In this document: in pieces, positions 39,746 to 48,629 of the stretch
How positions within the stretch are numbered: position 1 is the first letter of the stretch
Layout of the letters: the number at the start of each line of letters is the position of its first letter
Assembly (NCBI GenBank): GCA_030425485.1
Contig: JAUIAM010000002.1
Coordinates: 186,001 to 250,000 of the forward strand
Source: Verrucomicrobiia bacterium
Lineage (GTDB): Bacteria; Verrucomicrobiota; Verrucomicrobiia; Opitutales; Cerasicoccaceae
Direction of reading: 5' to 3'
Length of the DNA stretch: 64,000 nt
The notes under the pieces: model-generated
The model's database searches: none
The model's input: only the letters and a program-made list of their open reading frames with translations
What the model was told of the DNA's origin: nothing
Made by a program: the position numbers and the translations under genes

Positions 39746-42280
39746 CTACTCGCCGATGGGCAGGGACTTCAGGTTCCAGATCTCGTCAGCGTACTGGCGG
39801 ATGGTCCGGTCACTGGAGAACTTACCCATGCGGGCGGTGTTGTAGATCGCCATTTTGGCCCACTTCTTCGTGTCGAGGTAGGCCTCGCTGACTTTCTCCT
39901 GGCACTTCAGGTAAGCGGCAAAGTCAGCGCAGACGAGGAAGGGATCGCCGCCGTCGAGCAGGCTGTGGCGCACGGAGTCGAGCGCGTGCGGCTGGCCGGG
40001 CGTAAAGGTGTCCGAGCCGATCCAGTCCAGGACGGACTTCAGTTCCGGGTCGGCATTGTAGTACTCCCAAGGGTTGTAGCCCTTGGCCCGCAGCGCGAGG
40101 ACTTCTTCCACCGTAAGACCGAAGATGAAGATATTGTCCTCGCCCACTTCTTCCATGATCTCGACGTTGGCCCCGTCGAGCGTGCCAATGGTCAACGCAC
40201 CGTTGAGAGCGAGCTTCATGTTACCCGTGCCGGAGGCTTCCTTGCCCGCGGTGGAAATCTGCTCGGAAAGGTCGGCCGCCGGGACGATGCGCTCGGCCAG
40301 CGAGACGCGGTAGTTGGGCAGGAAGACAACCTTGAGCTTATCGCCCACGCGGGGGTCGTTGTTGATGACCTCGCCGACCTTGTTAATGGCAAAGATGATG
40401 TCCTTAGCCAGGGCGTAACCGGGTGCGGCCTTGGCCCCAAAGATCACCACACGCGGGGCGAAGGTCTTGCCCGGGTTGTGCAGGATGTTGCGGTACAGGG
40501 CCAGGATGTGCAGCAGGTTGAGGTGCTGGCGCTTGTACTCGTGCAGACGTTTGATCTGCACGTCGAACATGGCGTCCGGGTCAACCGTCACGCCGCAGTC
40601 CATCTCGATGATGTCTGCCAGCACGACCTTGTTGGCCCGCTTGACGGACATGTAGCTTTCCTGAAAGGAGCTGTCCTCGGCGTACTTCTCCAGCCCGCGG
40701 AGCTTGTTCAGATCGTAGGGCCAGTCCGTGCCGACGGTCTCGTCGATCAGCTTTGAGAGGCCCGGGTTGCAGGCCTTGAGGAAGCGGCGGGGTGTAATGC
40801 CGTTGGTCTTGTTCTGAATCTTGGTCGGCCAGAGCTCGTTAAAGTCGTGGAACAGGTGCCGCTTGAGCAGCTCGGTATGCAGCGCGGCCACGCCGTTGAC
40901 CGTATGGCTGGCCACGGTGGAGAGGTAGGCCATGCGAATCTTTTTCGGATAACCCTCCTCGATGAGGGAGAGGGCGGCCTTCTTTTCACTGTCGCCCGGC
41001 CACTTGGCCTCAACGACTTCCTCAAGAAAGCGGCGGTTGATCTCGAAGATAATTTGCAGGTGGCGCGGGAGGACTTTCTGGAAGAGCGGAACAGACCACT
41101 TTTCGAGCGCCTCGGGCAGCAGGGTGTGGTTGGTATAGGCAAAGACCTTGCTGCAAATGCCCCAGGCGCGATCCCACTCCATGTGCTCCTCATCCAGGAA
41201 GATGCGCATAAGCTCGGCCACAGCGACTGCCGGGTGGGTGTCGTTGAGCTGGAGCGCGACCTTCTCGGGAAAGGCGTCCCAGTTGTCGTGGTTGTTCTTG
41301 CGAAAGCGGCGAATGATATCGTGCAGCGAGCACGCCACGAAGAAGTACTGCTGCACGAGGCGCAGTTCCTTGCCGCTCTCGGTGTTATCGTTCGGGTAGA
41401 GCACCTTGGAGATGGTTTCCCCGATAGCCTTTTCGCGCACGGCCTCGACGTAGCCGCCCTCATTAAAGACACTGAAGTCAAACTCCTGCGAGGCACGGGA
41501 CTCCCACAGGCGCAGGAAGTTGACCGTACCGGCACCGTAGCCGACGATCGGAATATCCCAAGGCAGGCCGATCAGTTCCTTCGTCCCGACCCATACCGGG
41601 TAGGAGTCGCCCTTGCTGTCAAAGTGGTACTCGACGTGGCCGTACAGCGGCACGCTGACCTGATACTCCGGGCGGTTCACCTGCCAGGGGTTACCAAACT
41701 GCACCCAGTTGTCGGGGCGTTCCACCTGGCGGCCATCAATAAACTCCTGACGAAAGAGCCCGAACTCGTAGTGGATGCCGTAGCCGATGGCGGGCAGGTC
41801 GAGACTGGCCAGCGAATCGAGAAAACAGGCGGCGAGGCGACCAAGGCCACCGTTACCAAGGCCCATATCGGGTTCTTCTTCCAGCACGTCGTCGAGATCC
41901 TGTCCGAGGGCTTCGAGGGCCTCGCGGGCGGTGTCAAAAAGCCCGGTGTTCACGAGGTTGTTGGAGAGCAGGCGCCCCATCAGGTACTCGAGCGAAAGGT
42001 AGTAGGCGCGGCGGGTGTCCTTCTCGTTGTGGACAGCCTGCGTCTTGATGTAGCGGTTCAGGATGCGGTCCTGCACGGAGTTACACAGGGCGATCCACCA
42101 ATCGCGAGTCGTGGCCGTGCTCTTGTCGCGGGCCAGCGTGTACGTCAGGTGATTTTCGATCGAGGTCTTGAGCCCTTCGACATCACCGGAGACGTTAAAG
42201 TTAAAGGCGGCCTTGCTGCCGGTGTCGGCCTTGGCGGCAGTTTTCTTTTTAGCAGACTTCTTCTTCGGTGTAGCTGGCAT
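39746..42280 (-). CDS. glgP: glycogen/starch/alpha-glucan phosphorylase
   Basis: [84 protein letters not shown]. Confidence 0.96.
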   Translation of the reverse strand: MPATPKKKSAKKKTAAKADTGSKAAFNFNVSGDVEGLKTSIENHLTYTLARDKSTATTRDWWIALCNSVQDRILNRYIKTQAVHNEKDTRRAYYLSLEYLMGRLLSNNLVNTGLFDTAREALEALGQDLDDVLEEEPDMGLGNGGLGRLAACFLDSLASLDLPAIGYGIHYEFGLFRQEFIDGRQVERPDNWVQFGNPWQVNRPEYQVSVPLYGHVEYHFDSKGDSYPVWVGTKELIGLPWDIPIVGYGAGTVNFLRLWESRASQEFDFSVFNEGGYVEAVREKAIGETISKVLYPNDNTESGKELRLVQQYFFVACSLHDIIRRFRKNNHDNWDAFPEKVALQLNDTHPAVAVAELMRIFLDEEHMEWDRAWGICSKVFAYTNHTLLPEALEKWSVPLFQKVLPRHLQIIFEINRRFLEEVVEAKWPGDSEKKAALSLIEEGYPKKIRMAYLSTVASHTVNGVAALHTELLKRHLFHDFNELWPTKIQNKTNGITPRRFLKACNPGLSKLIDETVGTDWPYDLNKLRGLEKYAEDSSFQESYMSVKRANKVVLADIIEMDCGVTVDPDAMFDVQIKRLHEYKRQHLNLLHILALYRNILHNPGKTFAPRVVIFGAKAAPGYALAKDIIFAINKVGEVINNDPRVGDKLKVVFLPNYRVSLAERIVPAADLSEQISTAGKEASGTGNMKLALNGALTIGTLDGANVEIMEEVGEDNIFIFGLTVEEVLALRAKGYNPWEYYNADPELKSVLDWIGSDTFTPGQPHALDSVRHSLLDGGDPFLVCADFAAYLKCQEKVSEAYLDTKKWAKMAIYNTARMGKFSSDRTIRQYADEIWNLKSLPIGE

Positions 42281-42414
42281 AGTGAAATTCGGTGAAGTGG
42301 TTAAAAATCAGTGTACGAAATCGCGCATCGGCAGCAAGAGGTCAATCCTTCTCCATAACGGGAGAGGAACTGTCACAGGCTTGCAACCTGTGTGCCTCCA
42401 TACTGCCCAAAGGC

Positions 42415-44409
42415 TCAGCGGCCAAAGCGGCGGGAAAGTTCTTGGTTAGAAAGTTCAAAATAGGTCGGTCGCCCCCGGGGGCAGTTCAGCGGTTGTCGGC
42501 ACTGTAGCAAGGCGCGGGCCAGCTCAGTCATTTCCTCGACGCCGACATCATCGCGCGGCTTCACTGCCCGGCTCACGGCCAGACGGGCCAGTGACTCGTC
42601 CGCCAGCTCCGGCCGGGTAAGATCCAGCGAGCCCTCGCGCAGACGATCAATCAAATCGCGGACGAAGGTCTCCGCCTCGGCCTCGGGGAGCCAGTCCGGG
42701 TGCGACTCCAGCCGAAAGGCATGCCGCCCGAATGGCTCCAGCCCAAAGCCATGCGCCTGCAGGGAGGCAAGCTGCGGCTCCAGCGCGGCGCTGGCCCGCG
42801 GGTCGAGCTCCAGCATGATGGGAAAGAGCAGCCGCTGGCTCGGCTGGTCGGCCTCGGCGAAGCGGTCCTGCAAGCGCTCGAACCAAACCCGTTCGTGGGC
42901 GGCGCGACGTTCCATTACCACCAGCCCGGCATCGGTTTCAAAGAGGGCGTACCCGCCCCGCATTAACCCAAGGCAACGCCAGTTATAGCGAAAGCCTGGC
43001 GCGGGGGCTTCCTCCGAAGCCACCGACTCCGGCCCGCGTGGCACGGGGACTGAGCTTGATTTTGAAGCGGTTTCTTCGTCGACCTCAGGGTCACGCTTTT
43101 CGACAGCGGGCGACTTGGCCGATTTCTCCGACAGGTACTGCTTGATGAAATCTGAGGAAATAGCCCCAGGGTGCGTCCTCGGGCGAAAGGGGCGCGGCGC
43201 CGCGGGTGAAGCCGTCGAAGCAGGCTTCTCCGCTTGGGGTGCCGCCGGGCGCACCGCGGGCTCCGGCACGGAGGGGTTAGCGGAAGGCTTTTGCTCCGCT
43301 GGCGGTGGGGTGAACGGCGCGGGCGGCAGTGGCATGTGCCGGGCCAAAGCCTGCAATTTTTTCACCACCGCCTGGAGCACGAACTGCCGCACCAGTCCCT
43401 CATTGCGGAACTTAATCTCCCGCTTGGCCGGGTGGATGTTGATGTCGATCGAGGCCGGGTCGATCTCCAGAAAGAGAAAGGCCAGCGGGTAACGCCCCTT
43501 GGGGATAAAAGTGTGAAAGCCCTCTGTCAGCGCGTAGCTCAGTGTGCGGCTGTCCACCGGACGCCCGTTGACCAGCGTGACCATCTCGCGCCGGGTCGAA
43601 CGCCCCGTGCCGGGCTTGCCGATAAGCCCTTGCAGGCGCATGCCCCCCTCGCCTTCCTGCGGCTCCAGCTCGATGAGGTCGTCCGCCATCTGGCTCCCCC
43701 AAATCTCGGCCACCCGATCCACCATAGCGGGACACTTGGGCGAGGAGAAGACCTTGCGCCCGTTTTCCAGCAGCGTAAAGGCCACGTCGGGTCGGGCCAC
43801 CGCATGCAACCGCACCAGATAGGTGATGTGCGCCGCCTCGGTGTTGTCGGTTTTGAGAAATTTCCGTCGAGCCGGGACGCTGTTAAAGAGGTGGGCCACC
43901 TCGATGCGCGTGCCCGTGGGCATGCCGCACTCGCGCTGGTGCACCATCTTGCCGCCGTTGATAAATATCTCGCTCCCGTGCTCCGCGCCCTGGGCTCGTG
44001 TCCGCAGCGTGAAGCGGCTCACACTGGCGATACTCGGCAACGCCTCCCCGCGGAAGCCCATCGTGAGCACCTTGCCCAAGTCCTCCGCGGCGCGAATCTT
44101 GCTCGTGGCGTGGCGTTCGAGCGCGATCAATGCCTCGTCGGCGTGCATACCGATGCCGTTGTCCTCCACCCGGATGTAGCTCTTGCCCCCGTGGGTGAAC
44201 TCGATCTCGATCCGGTCCGCGCGGGCATCAAGCGCGTTTTCGAGCAATTCCTTGACCACCGCCGCCGGGCGCTCCACCACCTCGCCCGCCGCGATCTGGT
44301 TGGCCACATGGTCAGGCAGGATGCGGATTCTGGGCCGCTCCACCCCGCTGGACTGGGAAATCTCTTCGCTCAAGACAGGCCACGCTAAGACCACGCCCGA
44401 GAATCGCAA
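42415..44409 (-). CDS. mutL: DNA mismatch repair protein MutL (true start probably downstream of 44409, e.g. GTG 44343)
   Basis: IRILPDHVANQIAAGEVVERPAAVVKELLENALDA, EDNGIGMHADEALIALERHATSKI, GFRGEALPSIASVS, NCPRGRPTYFEL. Confidence 0.95.
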   Translation of the reverse strand: MRFSGVVLAWPVLSEEISQSSGVERPRIRILPDHVANQIAAGEVVERPAAVVKELLENALDARADRIEIEFTHGGKSYIRVEDNGIGMHADEALIALERHATSKIRAAEDLGKVLTMGFRGEALPSIASVSRFTLRTRAQGAEHGSEIFINGGKMVHQRECGMPTGTRIEVAHLFNSVPARRKFLKTDNTEAAHITYLVRLHAVARPDVAFTLLENGRKVFSSPKCPAMVDRVAEIWGSQMADDLIELEPQEGEGGMRLQGLIGKPGTGRSTRREMVTLVNGRPVDSRTLSYALTEGFHTFIPKGRYPLAFLFLEIDPASIDINIHPAKREIKFRNEGLVRQFVLQAVVKKLQALARHMPLPPAPFTPPPAEQKPSANPSVPEPAVRPAAPQAEKPASTASPAAPRPFRPRTHPGAISSDFIKQYLSEKSAKSPAVEKRDPEVDEETASKSSSVPVPRGPESVASEEAPAPGFRYNWRCLGLMRGGYALFETDAGLVVMERRAAHERVWFERLQDRFAEADQPSQRLLFPIMLELDPRASAALEPQLASLQAHGFGLEPFGRHAFRLESHPDWLPEAEAETFVRDLIDRLREGSLDLTRPELADESLARLAVSRAVKPRDDVGVEEMTELARALLQCRQPLNCPRGRPTYFELSNQELSRRFGR

Positions 44410-44418
44410 TGCGGGAAT

Positions 44419-45072
44419 TTGCGTGCCTTGTCTTCGGCGACGCTTTACGGTTTGCTCATGGAAAAACTTCGCGCGGGCATGGTGCTCTTTGATCGCTTCG
44501 AACTGCTCGATGCCTGCGGGCCGCTGGAGCTACTCGGACAACTCCCGGACAGGGTCGAGCTCGTGCATCTGGCCGAGCAACCCGGCCCCCTCTCCAGCGT
44601 GCAGGGCACCCAGCTCGTGGCGGACTGTGCACTGGCTGATTGCGCTGCGTTGGACATCCTCCTCGTGCCCGGCGGTATCGGTCGCGTCGAGGCCATCCAG
44701 AATGCTCCCTTTCTGGCCGAGATTAAGCGCCTGGCCACTGACGCCCCCCACGTGGGAACGATCTGCACCGGCTCCGTCCTGCTGGCCCAAAGCGGGCTGC
44801 TCGCGGGCCGACGCGCGACTACAAACAAGCTTGCCTTCCGCTGGGTGCAGGAGCACGCCCCGGGCGTAAACTGGGTGCCGCAGGCGCGTTGGGTCGAAGA
44901 CGGCAAGTTTTTCACCTCCTCGGGCATCTCTGCCGGCATGGATATGACGCTCGCGCTCATCAGCAAACTCTGGAGCCGTGACTGCGCGCTCGAGCTCGCC
45001 CGGCGCACGGAATACTCTTGGCACGAGGACCCGGACTGGGACCCCTTCGCCGAACTTGCCGGACTCGTGTAG
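44419..45072 (+). CDS. DJ-1/PfpI family protein
   Basis: DILLVPGGIGRVEAIQN, TICTGSVLLAQSGLLAGRRATTNKLAF, FFTSSGISAGMDMTLALI. Confidence 0.9.
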   Translation: MRALSSATLYGLLMEKLRAGMVLFDRFELLDACGPLELLGQLPDRVELVHLAEQPGPLSSVQGTQLVADCALADCAALDILLVPGGIGRVEAIQNAPFLAEIKRLATDAPHVGTICTGSVLLAQSGLLAGRRATTNKLAFRWVQEHAPGVNWVPQARWVEDGKFFTSSGISAGMDMTLALISKLWSRDCALELARRTEYSWHEDPDWDPFAELAGLV

Positions 45073-45115
45073 GTAACGCTTGCCAAGTACCGCCGCAGCG
45101 ACTACGCAAGGGCAT

Positions 45116-45556
45116 ATGAAATTTACCGCCGCCATTTTGGCCATCCTCTCCCTTCTCGCTCTGAGCGCCTGCTCCCGTACTCCTGTGGCCGCAGCCGGCC
45201 AATACGTGGTCGCGGAGGTCAACGGCCAGCCGGTGGAAACACCCAAGCCCATCGTCGTAACCTACACAGGCGAACGCCTTAGCGGCAACGGCCCGGTCAA
45301 CAACTGGAATTTCCCTATCTCGAAGAACCACACCCTCGGGCTTGGTATCTCGACCAAGATGGCGGGGCCGGATGAGCACATGACGCTCGAAGACGAGCTG
45401 CTCAAGGCCCTCAATGGCGGCGAACTCGTGGCAGAGTCCGACGGCGTCATCCTCGTGCAAAAGAGCGGCACCACTACGGTTGTCCTGACTCCGATCGACC
45501 CCTCGATGAGCCCCAGCGACCCCTCACCGACTGCCATCCCGGCCAACGAACAGTAG
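45116..45556 (+). CDS. putative lipoprotein (META/HslJ-like motif)
   Basis: Lipobox-like LLALSACS; ISTKMAGPDEHMTLEDELLKAL. Confidence 0.7.
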   Translation: MKFTAAILAILSLLALSACSRTPVAAAGQYVVAEVNGQPVETPKPIVVTYTGERLSGNGPVNNWNFPISKNHTLGLGISTKMAGPDEHMTLEDELLKALNGGELVAESDGVILVQKSGTTTVVLTPIDPSMSPSDPSPTAIPANEQ

Positions 45557-45574
45557 CCCGGACTCGACTCGCTG

Positions 45575-45921
45575 CTACCCGGATTGACTGCCGAATTTTT
45601 CGGCAAAGAGGCGTGCCTCCCGGTGCGCCTGCCAGTCGCAAATCGCCTCCAGGTCTGCCGTCGGCGCCTGCGTATAGGGCAACTGCTGCTGATAGTAAGG
45701 CGGACCGTACTCGGAGCAGAGCATTGTCGTCGCCTCACCACGACCTGCCTGAGCCTCCCATATCATCTGCCACCAGCGCTCGTGAGCTTCGACATGGGAA
45801 AGATATTCCGGTGCCCGTGGGTCTGAACCTGGGCCCCGCCCTCATACCCGACACGGGCATGCAGGTGGACACAACGCTCAGCACATAATTGCAAAATATC
45901 GACTTGGTCTTCACCCGTCGC
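45575..45921 (-). pseudogene. 5'-truncated, frameshifted relic of a sugar phosphate isomerase/epimerase (TIM-barrel)
   Basis: Two frames join to ...VDILQLCAERCVHLHARVGYEGGAQ / VSDPRAPEYLSHVEAHERWWQMIWEAQAGRGEATTMLCSEYGPPYYQQQLPYTQAPTADLEAICDWQAHREARLFAEKFG; apparent 1-nt deletion near 45827. Confidence 0.8.
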
Positions 45922-47400
45922 TCACACCTTGCCCGCCTTGCGCCAGCGGTAGAGCGTGGTCGGGTGGATGCCGAGCTGAGCGGCGGTCCAGCCGAGATCG
46001 CCACCGGAGTCTTCCAAGAGCTTACGCGCCATCGTGTAGCGCTCACGCTTGTTGGGCAAAGGGTGCGCCCCGTATGACGGCATACTATAGGCAGGCGGTT
46101 GAGGCGGCCCAACCGCATAAGCCGGATGCGCGGGAACGGGCGGCGGGCCAGCTTGCGGGGATTCGGCGTTTTTCACCGGAAAGGGAGAACGCGTGTTTCG
46201 CTCGCGCTTAAACCCGCCCGGCATGACCGTCATGCTGCGGTCGGGCTGCTCGGGCAGTTCCCACCAGGCCTCACGCATGACGGGCCCTGTGTAGTGGATG
46301 GCCATGCGGTCGATGACCTGCTTGAGCTCGCGCACGTTGCCCGGCCAGTCGTATTGCTGAAAGCGGTGGATGAGCTCCGGCTCGATGACCTCGAAATTCT
46401 TCCCCAGGCGGATGGCGGCTGCGTCGAGGAAAACACGGGCCAACTCGGGTATGTCGTCCTTGCGGTGGCGCAGCGGTGGCGTGCTCAGGATGACCTCGGA
46501 GAGGCGGTAGTAAAGGTCGAGCCGGAACTTCCCCGCCTCGGAGTCCGCCCGTAGGTCACGGTTAGTAGCCGAGATCACGGTGACATCGCAATTGTACTCC
46601 TTGGTGCTGCCCACGCGACGGGCAATACGCGTCTCCAGAAAGCGCAGGAGCTTGGGCTGGAGGCTGATGTCCATCTCACCGATTTCGTCCAAAAAGAGCG
46701 TGCCGCCATTGGCCTCCTCGACGAGCCCGGGCTTGTCCGCTCCCGCCCCGGTAAAGGCTCCTTTCTTCACCCCGAAAAGCTCGGACTCCATCAAGTCCGA
46801 GGGAATGGCCGCGCAGTTGACCGCAACAAATTTCCCCCGCCCGGCGGCGTCGTGCAAACACTCGGCCACGAGCTCCTTGCCCGTGCCAGACTCCCCCATG
46901 ACCAGCACGCTGGCATGCGTCGGGCCAATGCGCTGGATCGACTCGCGCAGCGCTTTCATGATGGTGGAGTGGCCGATTAGTTTCTCGTGCTGGCTCTCGC
47001 CCAGCCCCCCATAAAGCTGCCACCAGAGATTTTGCGAATTGGCCGCGTTTTCAATGGCTTCGTTCCAGCGCTCGTCCGTGTCGACTTCGTCCAGCACGTC
47101 GTAGGCACCGTCACGGGCCGCATTCATGATCGTCTGCGTATCGAGCCCCTGCCCGTACACCAGATAATAGCGGCTGGCCCGCGCGAGCAGCACGCGCTGC
47201 TCGTGCCAGGCGATGTCGAGCGAAGCCTCGCAGGGCAGCAGGTAGACCAGGTCGGTGGAGTTCGGCTCCAGGGTCTGGATGCGTTCCGGGCTCTCCGCGC
47301 GGACATTGTGCCCCAGCCCCTGCAGGCGCTTGAGTATCTCCGGGCTCTTGTCATGCGTGAGCAGGCAAACTTTCATTGGTAGCGCAAACCATGCAGTCAT
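45922..47400 (-). CDS. sigma-54-dependent transcriptional regulator (AAA+ with Fis-type HTH)
   Basis: MGESGTGKELVAECLH, ESELFGVKKGAFTGAGADKPGLVEEANGGTLFLDEIGEM, C-terminal GWTAAQLGIHPTTLYRWRKAGKV; likely start ATG 47376. Confidence 0.93.
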   Translation of the reverse strand: MTAWFALPMKVCLLTHDKSPEILKRLQGLGHNVRAESPERIQTLEPNSTDLVYLLPCEASLDIAWHEQRVLLARASRYYLVYGQGLDTQTIMNAARDGAYDVLDEVDTDERWNEAIENAANSQNLWWQLYGGLGESQHEKLIGHSTIMKALRESIQRIGPTHASVLVMGESGTGKELVAECLHDAAGRGKFVAVNCAAIPSDLMESELFGVKKGAFTGAGADKPGLVEEANGGTLFLDEIGEMDISLQPKLLRFLETRIARRVGSTKEYNCDVTVISATNRDLRADSEAGKFRLDLYYRLSEVILSTPPLRHRKDDIPELARVFLDAAAIRLGKNFEVIEPELIHRFQQYDWPGNVRELKQVIDRMAIHYTGPVMREAWWELPEQPDRSMTVMPGGFKRERNTRSPFPVKNAESPQAGPPPVPAHPAYAVGPPQPPAYSMPSYGAHPLPNKRERYTMARKLLEDSGGDLGWTAAQLGIHPTTLYRWRKAGKV

Positions 47401-47573
47401 TGCACGTGCTTTGCAAATGCAAACCCACCACCCAAAGGCACACGTTTAGCGTATCCGGCGCGGCGATTTGCCCCTGCCGCCATGAAAATCGGGCAAGGGA
47501 TTGACGAGCGCCCCCTTTCGTCTTCATTGTAACCCTTCAGTACATAAACGTTAACCTCTATTCAACCTATCAG

Positions 47574-48194
47574 ATGGCTTACGAACTTCCCAAACTGGAT
47601 TACGCCTACGACGCGCTCGAACCGCATATCGACGCGCAGACGATGGAAATCCACTACAGCAAGCACCACAACACCTACGTGACCAAGCTCAACGACGCCC
47701 TCTCCGGCGCCGGTATCGAAGGCCCCGCGTGCCCCTCAGAGCTCTGCGCCAAGCTGGCTGACATTCCTGAAAACATCCGCACGGCCGTTCGCAACAACGG
47801 TGGCGGCCACGCCAACCACACCTTTTTCTGGACCATCCTCAGCCCCAACGGCGGTGGCAACCCCACCGGCGCTGTTGCTGAAGCGATCGACGCCGCCTTT
47901 GGCTCCTTCGACGCCATGAAGGAAAAGTTCGCCAACGCCGCTGCTACCCGCTTCGGCTCCGGCTGGGCCTGGCTCTGCGTTGTCGACGGCAAGCTCGAAA
48001 TCTGCTCCACCGCCAACCAGGACAACCCCTGGATGGGTGAAGGCTGCACGGGCCAGCCGATCCTCGGCCTCGACGTATGGGAGCACGCCTACTACCTCAA
48101 GTACCAGAACAAGCGCCCCGACTACATCAGCGCCTTCTGGAACGTCATCAACTGGGAGCAGGTCAACGCCTACTTCTCCAAGGCAAGCGCCTAA
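47574..48194 (+). CDS. superoxide dismutase, Fe/Mn family (cytoplasmic)
   Basis: [64 protein letters not shown]. Confidence 0.95.
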   Translation: MAYELPKLDYAYDALEPHIDAQTMEIHYSKHHNTYVTKLNDALSGAGIEGPACPSELCAKLADIPENIRTAVRNNGGGHANHTFFWTILSPNGGGNPTGAVAEAIDAAFGSFDAMKEKFANAAATRFGSGWAWLCVVDGKLEICSTANQDNPWMGEGCTGQPILGLDVWEHAYYLKYQNKRPDYISAFWNVINWEQVNAYFSKASA

Positions 48195-48237
48195 GCAGGA
48201 CAAGCATCCCGCTGTATTGGTTTTTTCGATACAAAAC

Positions 48238-48266
48238 AAAAGCCGCCCACATCGGGCGGCTTTTTT
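48238..48266 (+). terminator. rho-independent terminator
   Basis: AAAAGCCGCCCACATCGGGCGGCTTTTTT. Confidence 0.85.
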
Positions 48267-48292
48267 AGTGGATCTGCAACGTTTCAATACGC

Positions 48293-48457
48293 CTAGGCTG
48301 TGTCTTCAAATTAAGAAACGAGGGAAAAAGAGGTAATTTTGAGGATTTTTTCGGCTTTCGAAGTGGTGTGAATCCAGATTCATGAACTGAGAAAACGGAA
48401 AAAGACGCGAAAAGACCCTTTTCTACCGACCTTGATGAATTTGAAGACACGGCCTAG
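48293..48457. mobile_element. MITE-like element, 165 bp with 20-bp terminal inverted repeats
   Basis: CTAGGCTGTGTCTTCAAATT at 48293 vs AATTTGAAGACACGGCCTAG at 48438 (19/20 after reverse complement); no coding capacity. Confidence 0.75.
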
Positions 48458-48629
48458 CATTAATATTTAAGCGATACTTCATTAACTCTCGCAGAGCGCG
48501 CAAAGCGTTTAAGGCAGAGCATATCGGCCTGCGGGATTAACTTTGCGCTCTTTGCGCTCTTTGTGTGCTTTGCGTGAAATAATTTACACAGGAACTAAGC
48601 GAACACAACACTAGCCTGAGGCTTCAAAG

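Noticed and set aside
40847-42295. 482-aa plus-strand ORF
   Set aside because: Antisense to glgP; no domain
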